From: Chrysomallon squamiferum
Taxonomy: Eukaryota > Mollusca > Gastropoda > Neomphalida > Peltospiridae
Assembly (NCBI GenBank): GCA_012295275.1
Contig: CM022665.1
Location: 35,283,522 to 35,347,521 of the forward strand
DNA length: 64,000 nucleotides
Direction of reading: 5' to 3'
Part shown: piece by piece, positions 26,201-39,639 of the stretch
Numbering within the stretch: position 1 is the first letter of the stretch
Layout of the letters: every line of letters starts with the position of its first letter
Program-made: the position numbers and the translations under genes
Notes under the pieces: generated by a model
Told to the model about the DNA's origin: nothing
What the model saw: only the letters and a program-made list of their open reading frames with translations
Databases searched by the model: none

Positions 26201-28509
26201 AGAGATTCTTTGGCAACAGATTATTACTTGGGTTTTTTTAAGCTCTACTTGATTCATATTATTTTTGGGATGGTACATTATTTGTAAGTTTATGAAATCC
26301 ATTTTTCTTTAATATACTGTTAAAACATTTACTGTTTTTTCATTTATAATGTATTTGTTTCTATCTTCAAAAAACTATTTCTGAAATTTTTTAGTTAATA
26401 TGGGAAAGGACAAGGTGTAAAAGAATTATTTGTGAAAGAAATCATGTATTAAGTTTTGTATGTTACGTGTGAATTGTTTGTCATGAAACAAGTGAAAATC
26501 TACATATAATTATGGACTGAAAAAAATAAAAATAATAAAAAATAAAAATAATAGTAATAATAATAAATAAAAGAAACTCACCAGAAAAACCAACTAAACA
26601 AACAAACAAAAAGTAGTAATTTAAAAAATTCAAAAAGACCTCTCAACTTTTCAAAAGTGAAAACAGAAACAGGAACAGGTTTTTGTGCTGAATGTCAGTT
26701 CTATATGTTGCTGGTCACTCATTACTGATGAAATTTATCAATGAAGTAGTACACATGAATGAACATGATTGCTGGAATAATTTACTGTTTTTCCTGAATG
26801 AGTCATAGATGTACTTTACCAGTATTGATTGAGTTGTCTTCATTTTATATATAACCAGATTCCATCTTGTCAGTAAATATCAGATCGTACAAAGCAAGAG
26901 CAAACTATTTTATGTGAATGTGTTATGGGTCCTTGTGATCTTGTACATTAATAGTCTGCAAAACTAAATGGATAACCTAATGGTGTGTGTTCTCAGTAAA
27001 ATATTTAAAGATAGGGAAGTAAGTTTGTTGTTTTTTGTGTCTTGTGTATGTGTGTGTGTTTTGTTTAATAAATAAATACTATATTGAATTAAATAAAGAT
27101 TTCAAATAAAAATATTATTACTGGTGTTTTTGGGTGGTTTTTGTTTTTTGTTGGTTTGTTGTAGTTTTTTCTCTCATTAACAAGATATATTTTCTCTTAA
27201 CATTGCTTTCACATGTAACCATTAGATTGTTTAATCTGACATGTATAAAATAATTGTATTTAGACATATGATGAGTGATTTAAAGTAGCCTATAGTCACT
27301 TTTCTTTGTTCCATTACTGGTTTGATTATGAATAAACAAGTTTTATAGTCATGTGCCTCCTACAGTTCCAGATTTTTAAATCTCTCTTTTTAAAAGAAGA
27401 AGAAGAAAATACCATTGAAATAATAATATTTTTACTTTTGAACATAAAATTACCTTTTGGGTGTGTTAAATTTACTTTTCTTTTTTCTTGAAATTAACTA
27501 ATTATTACATTATTATAACAGCACATACAGAAACAAATAATCCATTAAATGTATGATAAATATTTGTAAATTACAAAGTAACTAAATGACATTATATAAA
27601 CAGCTGAATATTGATTAGTAAATGATACTAAATCCATTTTAGAAACAGTTTTTCTGTATAACCAGATAAAAGTAACAAGTGTCTCCCTCATAATTTCAAA
27701 TGTAAACACTACCTGTAGTTAAAGCAGCCTAAAAATAGGTGCTTACACTTCATACTAAACAAATTGTCACAGCTGGTATCAAGAACTCAATGCAATTCCA
27801 CATGGTTTGATAAATACCTAAGAGTGTCTTTGTGTTTCTTTACCCGCCATATTTAGATTTAATTAGAACAAAATTGTGGCCCGTAAGGATGATGGAAGTT
27901 TGTGTATTTGATTTTCTAGTCTCATCTAGTTGGTTTACATGGTTAGTGGCATTAGACTTATAAAACAGTCAAGTAATGATTAACATGTGATGGTATAGAT
28001 ACAACAGGCCTATCACATTTCTGAGCTGTCTACAGTAATTGATTCTGACTTTATGACTAACAGTTATCACTGCAGTTATTTCAAACAATGAAGGAGATGC
28101 CAGGTTTGTTCAGTGGGTTGTGCTGCATGGTTACTGATGAGGTGTAAGGCAAGCTGGCCAGATATATGTCATGAACTATTTTGTCACATCATTAGCCTGG
28201 GGACATAATTACCTGTGTAGACTCTTCAATGATCAGAAGTTATTCACCTATATTATTTTTTTCTAATACATCTGAATTGTATGTAGTATGAAAGTCAGAA
28301 TTATTCACTTACATTTTTTATAACGAGTCTGAATTATATGCAGTATGATGTATAAGAAAACTTAAAAGATTAACATCCATCTTGATTTCAGTTTTATTAA
28401 GTTTTACAATTAAACAGTGTCAGTGAAAATTATAAACTTAAAATGTTTAACTGTAAGTATGGTTTTAATAAAATTTGTTTTAAAATTGGTTTTATTTCTT
28501 TATTTCTAG
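17256..28509. other. 11-kb gene-free region upstream of MICAL coding exons
   Basis: I see no credible coding exon here. The region must contain the MICAL promoter and 5' UTR exons, because a clear 3' splice site (TATTTCTAG to 28509) lies just before the MICAL start codon. One possible untranslated exon, 19836-19989, is described in findings. Simple repeats include GT tracts near 17950, 23950-23990 and 24235-24260, ATT near 18053-18078, TA near 22949-22964 and A/AAT mixtures near 23574-23600 and 26520-26570. Predicted short peptides (18480-18758, 22904-23149, 24534-24904) have no recognisable features. Confidence 0.5.
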
Positions 28510-28524
28510 CAATAACAATGCATA

Positions 28525-29938
28525 ATGATGAATGGCTCAGATTGTGAGGATAACTTGGCAGATGATCTCTTCAACCAGTTTGTCAGTGCTTGCACCTGCA
28601 AAACTATCCTTAACTCCTTTCAAGAACTGTGCAATATCCTAGGGCTCACCAACACTGACCACACCAACTTCTACAAACAGCTTAAATCACGACTTACATC
28701 ATGGAAGGCAAAATCTCTGTGGGCAAAGCTGGACAAACGGGCTTCTCATCGGGATTATCAAAAGATGCAGGCTTGTACAAACACAAAAGTATGTTCATAA
28801 TATTTTCAGAGGCATTTATGTCTGATGATGTAGGGTTTGCAATGATGAGTCATCAGAGTTGATTCTTTTTTCTTTTTTTTTAATTCTTCCTTCATAATAT
28901 TAGTATGAATAAATTAATATTTTTACCTGATGTTTATGGCATGTATGCAAAAAGAATTTTCATTTATCAGTTAATTTTATGGAAACTGGTAAACTATCCT
29001 TAACTCCTTTCAAGAACTGCAGTATCCTAGGGCTCACCAACACTGACCACACCAATTTATTCTTACACACTGTATGTGCCAATTACTACAACAGAATCAG
29101 TCATCAACATCAATAACTATATTCTATTACTTTTCTTCTTTTCTTTTCTAAAGATCACTGGTATTTTTAATTTGTTTTAAAAATTTAATTTTTTTAATTA
29201 TTATTACTGATATTAAAAAACCCACAAAAAAACATCATTTTAAAGACCTACCCTCATCTTCAGAAGTTTATATGTCCATCAGTGTATTCAAGTTGTTATT
29301 AATGGAAGCAGCCACAAATACAAAAAAACCTGTAAAACGTGTATTTGAACCAGTGATTCATTCACATCTGCAGGTCAGTCACATGTAGAACAAGAAAAAC
29401 AACAAATCATTGTCCATTGATTAATACAAGCCACATGTTTAAAAAAAGAAAAGAAAGCAAACCACACAAAAAAGAGAACAAAACTGGATGGAAAAATGAT
29501 AAAACTTTCAAGTTGAAAACAACTTGAAAAATATTTAATTAATGCTGAAAAAATCAACAACAAAAAAAACAACATTTGCAATACATACCAATATTATTGA
29601 CTGGAGTTAGGTAATATATATCTTTTAAATTGTTGGACATTTCGGACTACTGAGTATAGAGTATTGCCAACTTTTGATATGTATAATTATTATTTGGCAT
29701 TCATACATTTTGCTTCTTACAGTTTTAACAAGATATTGGTTTTTTGCCAGAAATAAAATAAATGTATTATCTATTCAGAAAATTATGCAGTCTATGAGTC
29801 ACTATAACTATAAGGAGAGTTTTATTAAATTTAATTAAAATGAGAGATAATGCGTATTGTAAGAAGAAATATAAATATTATTAAACATAGATGAATGTTA
29901 TGAATATGTATCAGTTAAAGTTATTTTCATATTTTGTA

Positions 29939-30018
<80 letters not shown>

Positions 30019-33000
30019 GAATGTGAAAGTATGAAAGTGAGTAAATATGAATTTAGTACAATTATTGTGCATTCGGATTACCATTTATCATTATAATTAA
30101 TGTAACAGTAATAGTGTGTGGCAGGCACCACTAAAACTTATTTCTGTGCATTCACTATTGTAGTGTTTAGTTTTACTTGATGTGTTAAAAGTATTTAACA
30201 TATGTAAAACATTTCTGGAAATGTGATTTTTTTGTGTAGGTACTATGTACAGCTCTTTTTTTAACATTTTATTTTACACATCAAGACATGTAACTGATTA
30301 TTGTGCAGCCCTCAGTAAATACTCCCTTACGGTTTAACAGTATTTGAACAATAGAAACACTGTTTATAAAGATAGTTGGCAAATTGACTGCTAGATTTAG
30401 AAAGGTAGTTTAGGGTTTGAAATTTACTTAGCCATTTCCTGAAAAATCTTATCAAACGCAATGTTTATAGTTTGCTGAATTGTTTTGCCTGTATATTTAT
30501 ATGAGGATATTTTTATAAATTAATTAAAATAAAATTGGTGGAGCTGACATTTTTAAAAATGTGTTTTGTTCCATGCCAAGATAAAGAAAATAGATACACC
30601 AAGAAACGGTTGTCTTTTTTAATAATTTTTATGAAATTGGGTACCTTTTGTTAATGTACAAATGTTCTAACTTTTAAAAAAGATGAGTGTCACAGTACAA
30701 ATATTGCCTTTGTAGATTTTTAAAATTTATATCTTTCAGTTTAAAATATTTACTTAGCTATCAAACATTGTTGATTATTGTTTGTGATCTTTAAAAACTC
30801 GTTTCTGTTAATTAAATAAATTAATCATTAATAAAATCCAACAACCACAAATATGAAAAAAGACCTATCCCTAATCCAGTGATTAAATTCAAAAGCCTAA
30901 AGCATTATCTGAGTGTTTGATATTTGTATTTCTCTATAGACTATGATATAAAATAAATGTCGTTTTTGTTTTAGGTACTAGTGATAGGAGCAGGTCCTTG
31001 TGGGCTCCGGACTGCAATAGAAGTAGCTTTCCTGGGTGGAAGAGCAGTTGTTGTAGAAAAGAGAGATAGGTTTTCTCGTAACAATGTACTCCATCTATGG
31101 CCATTCCTTATCACAGATCTCAGGAATCTTGGGGCCAAGAAATTTTTTGGAAAGTTCTGTGCTGGTTCTATAGACCACATTAGTAAGTTGTTTTTTGTAG
31201 CTGTTTATTTTTCTTCTTTTTTTCTCAATTATAAAGTTAAGAAACCAGCATTAGACAATATTTTGAATTGTTGTTAACAGCATTTATACAAAATGTAGAG
31301 ATATGGATTTATTTTTATTATGTTTTTGTTTCTCAAATATTTATTTACTGCTGGGCCCATTGGTTTGGATACTGGTGAAGTTTATATACCATTTATAAGT
31401 TCTTTAGTTTTAAAAATAAAAATATTACTTATATTTGTTACAGTTCTTTGTTAATACAGTATAAATTACGCAGGTGGGAACAAAACAACTTAACACATTT
31501 CATAATTTAAAAAATGATTTTTTATGCTAAATCTCATTTATATTTTTATTAAATGTCTTGAAGGTATACGACAGCTTCAATGTATTCTTCTGAAAGTAGC
31601 ACTCATTCTTGGTGTTGAGGTCCACTTTAATGTTACCTTTGATGAAATTCTTGAACCTCCAGAAGACCAGTCAGTTCGTAAGTAAAATCCTTTTTTAAAA
31701 TTATTTACTAATTATTTATTTTATATTTTAAATATTTTGTATTTTATAGTATTTGGGCAGTTTGATGCTGAAAGTTAAATATATTTAATTATTAGTTGCT
31801 GATCTGGCATAATTATAACTTTGTTACATTACTGCATCCTTAGCAATATTTGTATTTGAATCCCTGATATTTGTTGTTAATCTTAAAAACATTTCATAAA
31901 AACTTGAAATATAGCTTTTTCTTTAAAATATTTCACAAATGTTTTCAAGATAATAAATTTATGTATCTTCGACAGATTTTCTCATACAAAGTTTGAAATA
32001 TAAATTCGGTGTATTTCTTTATCTTTTTCTTTCTTTTTTAAATTAAAATGATACTAAATTGTACTCAAATAATAGTTTTTACAACATGTAAAATAATAAC
32101 TATACAAAAATATATGAACAAATACTTATTTTTTTAACAAAAAGAAAGAAAAAAGTAACAGCTGCTAATCATGATTGTGATATGTATTTTCAGCAATTGG
32201 CTGGCGATGTCTAGTGACCCCTAGAGATCACCCAGTGTCAGAATTCCAATATGATGTTTTAATTTGCTGTGATGGCAAAAGAAATACTATTCCTGGTAAT
32301 ATCACTTATTGTTATTAACAGTTATTATGCAATTGCAGAAGAAGACACTTCAGAAAATAGCAGTGTTCATTATTATTTGTTAATTAGTGTCTCTTCTGTA
32401 GTTTTACACTTTTATCTTGGATAAATTCATACACTATTCACGAATAATACGACATAATTAAAAAATGTTTTTGCAGTGATATTCTATAAAGAAAAAAAAT
32501 AAGGAATTGATTTTAAAGACCTAAAAATGTCAAAACTAAACAAAATAATCTTAATAATTAATTGCATATTATTTCATTTTCTTTCTTTCTTTTTTTAATT
32601 ATTTTTTTTACGTCATTGGCAGGTATATTTTAATTTGTTGTTGTTAATCATTATTAGGCTTTCCTCGCAAAGAGTTTCGAGGGAAGATTGCAATTGGGAT
32701 AACAGCTAATTTTATCAACCGCAACACCAAAGCTGAAGCTTATGTTGAGGAAATCAGTGGAGTTGCTTTCATATTCAATCAGAAGTTCTTTCTTGATTTG
32801 AAGGATAAAACCGGCATTGGTTTAGAAAACATTGTCTACTACAAAGATGAGACTCATTACTTTGTAATGACTGCTAAAAAGGACAGTTTACTTGAAAAAG
32901 GAGTTTTAAAAGAGGTAAAAATAATGTTATGGATATCATTATAATTGTTTTAGTAATATCAGTGTTTTGATTTATTTAATAAAATTTTGATTATTTTTTT

Positions 33001-36000
33001 ACACAAAGAGGTGTAATGCTGATAATGTAATTAAATTAAATACTTTCCAGTTATTATGTCTTTTGTTATATCTGAAAATTGCTTTGCCATTTCGATAAGG
33101 ACTGGCAAATCGAATCAATTCAGTTTCATTTTTAAGAAAAACAAACAAAAAAAACCTTGAAAAAACATAATGACATCATCTTACATCCTAATCATTCTCA
33201 CTTTATCTGACATAGAATGATTATTTACAAAACAGCAAGTAAAAACAGTCTGATTTTCAGTTTTACAAAAATGAACATTCAGAAAATAAAAATGAAGCAG
33301 AATTAGAGTAAATGAATAAGAGATAGTAAATAAGTAATAAAATGTAATACGATATATAAAATTAAAATTATGATCAGTTAGTGTTTCTCTTATTGAAATG
33401 TAATTAATTACAGGACTACAGTGATGCAGCTACTCTGTTATCCCAAGGAAATGTCAATCACGAAGCATTGCTAGCATATGCAAGAGAAGCTGCTGATTTT
33501 TCCACAAATCACAAACTTCCAGCTCTTGACTACGCTGTAAACCACTTTGGACAGGCTGATGTTGCTATGTTTGACTTCACATCAATGTTTGCTGCAGAAA
33601 ATGCCAGTCGCGTTATCAAGCGACATAACCACAAACTGCTGCTTGGCATTTGTGGAGATAGCTTGTTGGAGGTTAGTGAATGAGTTGCTTAAAATGAACA
33701 TCATCTTGATGCTTATATAATTATTAAAATATACTGCAGATTTAAGCATAAAGATGCTTTATAACTGAATTTTTTTTATTGTTGTGAAACAGATAGTAAT
33801 TAATAGCAGAATTCATTGATTGTCATTTGAGTTACGTGATAAGATTCTTTTATTATTTGATAATTAATATACTCCTAGATTAGAACTAACTCTACTATGC
33901 TTACCAACAATTAATATCTCTATTAATGTTAATAAATAATTAAAGATTTGAAATTGTGTTTATTTTGGGAATAAGCTTTATTATTATTTTAATATATGTG
34001 AATGTGTGTATATGTATGTGTGGACTACATTTAGAAAAGCAGCTACATAAAATTGTATATATTCATTTCTTAAACTTTCAGCCATTTTGGCCAACTGGTT
34101 CGGGATGTGCACGTGGATTTCTTGGTGTCTTTGATGCTGCCTGGATGATCAAACGTTGGGCTTCCAACACAACAACACCATGGCACATAATAGCTGAAAG
34201 GGAGAGCATCCTGCAGTTACTTTCTCAGACAACTCCAGAAAATTTGCACAAAGATTATAACCAGTACAGTCTTGATCCAAACACTAGGTAAATTGGAATT
34301 CAGAAATAAAAACTAAAACTCTAAAGAAATTTAAGTTCACTGAGATGAAGGGATAGCACAGTAATGCATTTTTTAATTAATAATAATGTTTTCTAACCTA
34401 CTAAATATTAAATGAAACAAATAATGATGTTTCCAAAGTTTCTCTGGTGAACAGTTTATATTGATTTATTTTCTTCTTATTATTATTTATTTTATTTATT
34501 TATTAGATATACATAGCTTCAAATCAATTTTGTAACCAAATTTTCTAGATATCCCAATCTTCATTTGAAGAGAGTGTTAAAACCAAGCCAGGTTCGACAC
34601 TTGTATGATGGAGGAGATGAATCTGAACTTAAGGAATTGGCTGACATCCCAGCTAAAAGACCAAGAAACAATGAAAAAATCCCACCTGCTATTCATGGTA
34701 AAATGTTTTGTTAGACATCACTGAAACATAATCCAGGATTTCATGAAGTTAAATAACTATCTCAGAAAACAATAAAATTTAAGATATTGATGAAAATATT
34801 CTAAATCCAGCTTTGTTTAAATCATTAACTTGATTATCAGGTATAAAATAATAATAATTTGAAAACTGTGATGACACAAACTCAAGGATATGTTAATGTT
34901 AATGTATCTAAAGAATTTTCACAATATTATATTTCATAAAACCTGTTTAAAACCTGAAACTATTTACATGATTATTATGAGTAAGTTTCTCTGTTAAATT
35001 TAATTCACTGACTTTTTCAGATGGCTCTGGTAACATTGATAGTTACACATTGCTTAGATGGTGTCAAAAGGTGCTCAACACTGATCAATATCGAAATGTT
35101 CATGTAGTGGACTTTACCAGCTCATGGCGAAGTGGACTTGCATTCTGTGCCTTGATTCATGCTTTCAGACCTTCCTTGATGTATGTAGTTTTCAAAATGC
35201 ATAATTACAAACTTAATAAAAGCATGTATTCACCTTCTGTTTTAGAAGAATATTGTTTCAGATATTTGAAAATGTTATGATATATCAATCTAAATACATT
35301 AATTCTAAATATTGAATAGTACTAGTCAGAGAATTTTCTCTAAGTAATGCGAGGCTTTGTGATAAAACCCTCACAGTGTTTTTATCCACTACTTATGTCA
35401 GTCATTTCTTTTATTGCCCATTTTGCAATTTTCACTTTACTTCTGTCTAATTTCAGAGATTTTAACCAGTTGATTGAGTCTGAAATAGCCAAAAACTGTC
35501 AGTTAGCCTTCAACACAGCTGAAAAGGAACTGGGTGTTTTGCCTGTGTTGGCAGGTGAAGACATGGCCTCTTCTGCCATTCCTGACAAGCTGACCATTAT
35601 AGCATATCTTTCCCGTCTTTTTGAAGTCTTTAAAAATGAACCACTACCCACAAGTAAGTTACTGATCTTCTGGTAAAATGGTAAAATAGCATGTGTTACT
35701 GAAATTAATAAAGGAAATAATTAAGAACTTGAAATAAGATAGATTATGCTTTGAAAGGGAATATCAATCAGTATGCATCAGCTAATAGTGTTTTACACTA
35801 GTAAAACAATTCTCTGTATTTAAATGTTTAAAATTTGTGTATTACAGTGCGTATTCCAGTTCCTAAAAAAGTTGTGGCTGATGATGGAACACAGATTCTT
35901 CGCACCCCAACCAGAAAGATATCTTTTCTACATCGCCTTAGTTCACGTTTATCAAAATCCAAGAGGGTGTGTATTTGTTAATATTAACACCAGTCTTTTC

Positions 36001-36542
36001 TGAACTGTTATGTTAATGTTTTTAAACACATTAAGTGTTCTTTTTTGTTTTGTTTTATGTTTGTTATTATTTGGAAAACAGTAATCTTGAAATTAAATTA
36101 TCATGTTAATTTCTTTTTTTTTCTTTTTTTTGTTGCTTTTTTCTGTTAAAGAAAAAGGACAAAGAAGAAAATGAGCAAAACCACCTTTTCATCAACAAAA
36201 GATTAAAAGAGGTATTTACTGTTAATATTATTAAATTTTAAAGAATAAAAAATTTGAGATTGGGTTTATAGCATTATCATCTAATGATTAATGTTGAGTA
36301 TAAAAAAGAAATAACAGTTATCAGTTGCACTCCCTTTAAACTAAAATAAGTTATTTATATAATATTATTATTAATATAAATCACATTATTACAATAATAT
36401 TATTAAAAAACTATTATTACAACAATATTAGCATTTACTTTAAACAAATTAATTAACTAATAGTTACTGAAAACGATCCATGTACAAAACAAAACCAAAA
36501 CACCTATATTAAAAGTTACTATTGTTACTATTATTATTATTG

Positions 36543-36586
<44 letters not shown>

Positions 36587-39500
36587 TTGTAACATCTATT
36601 CAGACTGATGTAGATCTGTGCAAATATAACAAATTACCAATGGAAGAGATTGCCAATAAATTGATGCTCGACAGAAAGCCAGTGGATATAGTTCCAAAGG
36701 AAAAGGAAGTAACAAGTGCTGTCAATGTTAGTGCTATGGCTGAGATCCTGGCTTCCAAGTTCCGAGGTGAAGACAAAGTTGCACCTGAACCCAAGGTGAG
36801 AATATTTGAAAATAAAAATAAAACCGTTGCATCAGTGCTTCATTATTGAGTAACTGAACAGTAATTTTGTAACTGTCCACAAATATAGTTTTAAGTTTTA
36901 AGTAACTTCAAATTAACCCTGTAATAATTCAAATTTGGGTATATTGTTGTAACTCCATTTGTGAAAAATAAAGCTAAATTACTCTGATATTCCATCATAA
37001 CATAAAGCATTAATTCAGGCGGTTTTATATTCAAATATTTAATACACATTTCTCATTTTGTTGAAATATATTAGCCAGTGGGGTTTTTTGTTTTGTTGTT
37101 GTTGTTTTTCTTTTTTTCATTTCTTTTCTTCTTTTTTTTCGTATTTTTTAATGTTCATTTAGAAAAAAAGTTCTACTATGGTGAAATGTAAGAATGAAAA
37201 GATAGACATTTCTTTTATTTTTTTTATTACATTATTTTTTACGTTTCATATGTTCAGCTGATATTTTCTTTATTTTTTAATAAATAAATAATTTAACTTG
37301 TGTTAAGCAGTTTCTTTCACTTGATACACATATCTGTTTTATTCAGAAAGTTCCTGGTATCCTGCTAGCTGCTCAGCCAGCCAGTGAGTTTTGTGCCTTT
37401 TGTAAGAAGCGTGTTTATATAATGGAACGTATGAGTGCTGAGGGTTTGTTTTTCCATCGAGGCTGTTTGAAATGTGACTACTGTGGAACCAGTCTTAGGC
37501 TGACATCTTATTCCTGTGACAGACAGCCAGAAGGAGGTGGAGGTAAGTTTTTTCATTTTATTTTTGATTTGTGATTAAAGAAAATATATTTAAAGTATTT
37601 AATGATTAAAGCAATCACAGAGTCATGTATAAACATGAAGTAACTCTCCTTTGATGGCAGTAAAATAATTGAAATGTGTAGTGTCTGATTTTTATTTGTT
37701 TAAATATGTAACAGAGAAATAGCACATACTAAAAACTAATGATCTCCTTGCAGTAAAATTTTACTGTTTCCGACACAACATTCCTGAACGCAGACTGGCA
37801 GTGAAACGTAAGAAAATTCTGTGGGATGAAGAAGGATCCAAAGTAATAAAAAATTGAAATTGTAATTTATATCACTGTGTTCTTTAATTCAGAAGTGTTG
37901 GAATGTTTTAATGTATTTTAGAGAAAGTTTTACTTATTAAGCTACATACTTTTAAAGTCTTTATTTAATACATTTGGCATTGTATTAGTTTTTAGTCTTA
38001 TTTTTATTTATTTATTATCAGTATTATTATTATTATTATTATTACATCAAGGTATGATGTAAGCAAACATGTAGACATCTGTGACTTTTTATCAGAAATG
38101 TCTTTTTAATGACATTATCGATACTCATGTTACTGTTTGATTTCATATATTTAGTTGTCATTTTCTAAGATAGTTTTATTTATTAACAGGAGAATGTTCC
38201 AACTGTGGTTACTGTTGAGGCAGGCCCTGCTAGTCAGGAGGAGGTTATTTTGTCTCCTAAAGATAAACCAAGGATTTCTATTTGTAAGTTTATTTGCATT
38301 TTGGAATTCATCTAAAATAAATTTTCAAAAGTAAAAAATAATTTGATTTTCTAAATTCTGATGAAAGTAAAAGTTTCAAAAATTAAATGAGCCTAAAAAT
38401 ATTTGTAACAAAGTGGTTTATAGGAACTTTTTTACATACCAAAAATGGTTAAAACTTATTAATAAGTACCACATTATTAACAAAATATGCACCTATTTTA
38501 AATATTATTTAGCTCCTCCATCGAGTCCTCTTCAAGTTAGTGATGATGCTGCTGAGAAACCTACAAAAACACCGGAGCGTGTGGAATTTGAAAACACATT
38601 TGATGGATTAGAAGAGGAATCAGAAGAGGAACAGCTGGAGCACAATCTGCGTCTTTCTATGTCCATGTCATCTGATGCACTTCTTCCCAATGAAAATGGT
38701 GTGGATGACAGTGATACAGATTCTGAGTAAGATTTTATATTTTTTTTAAATTTCTTTTATGCTTTACTGAGACAGAGGAAGTGGTTTGTCAGGATTTCCT
38801 GTATGTGTCAGTAACTTGTCAACCAAAAATAAAAATTAGTTAAATTTATATTGTTCGGTATATGTGGGTCTTATTATTAACAATTTTGCCTGCCACAATG
38901 TTATCTCTGATGTGGTTATGGTAAGCTGACTGTTTATCTTTACAGTGGTAATTTTTATCATGGCATTATGGAGCTGAGAAAGGGTTCATATGTAAATAAT
39001 CCTTATTTTTTTCAGTGATGACTATCTTGATGAAGAAGAGCTGTCTCACATTTTGAATCAGTGGTATGATGTAAATTGTGTTATGTCTGCTTTGTGAGAC
39101 ATGCTTGACAATGTGTGCTTTAGCTTTAGTGGCAAAATAACACTCTTCAGCAATTTAACAAATAGCAGATTTTTATTTCTTTATTTTACTGTAATGTTGA
39201 ATATAAGAGTTTCTAATTCATTAAACTAACTGAAAAAAATAAAAAATAAATAATTAGAAGATAAATGTTTTTTTTTTCATTTTTTTTCATAAATAAGCTA
39301 ACATTATTGTTTTACTATTTACTGTTCTTATCTATATATTATTTCCACTTAATTGTTATCTATAGTGATACACAAAATTTCCTCACGTTTTTTAAAACTA
39401 ATTTATATGCAATTTGCATTATTTAGTTTACTTTCAGAATTAATTCATTTTGATGACATAATAGTACTCTTAGAAGACTTCATGTTGTAAACCATATTCA

Positions 39501-39605
39501 AATATGAATTGACACAAATAAACATTGATATTTAGCAATAACTTTTGAATTATTCATACTAATTCTCTAAAATTGGAACTAACAAAATTTACTAATATTT
39601 AAAAA

Positions 39606-39639
<34 letters not shown>

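Larger units (their letters stand above)
28525..34697 (+). other. MICAL: MICAL FAD-dependent monooxygenase domain (exons 1-8)
   Basis: Residues 1 to about 519. The dinucleotide-binding motif GAGPCG is at 93-98, right at the start of exon 2. It is followed by [17 protein letters not shown], typical of MICAL. Exon 4 holds the CDGKRNT motif (the GDG motif of the family; the first residue is Cys here instead of the usual Gly). Exons 6-7 hold [19 protein letters not shown], the FAD ribityl-binding motif, split by an intron after GDSLLE. Spacing and length match other MICAL enzymes, so it is probably catalytically competent. Confidence 0.93.
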
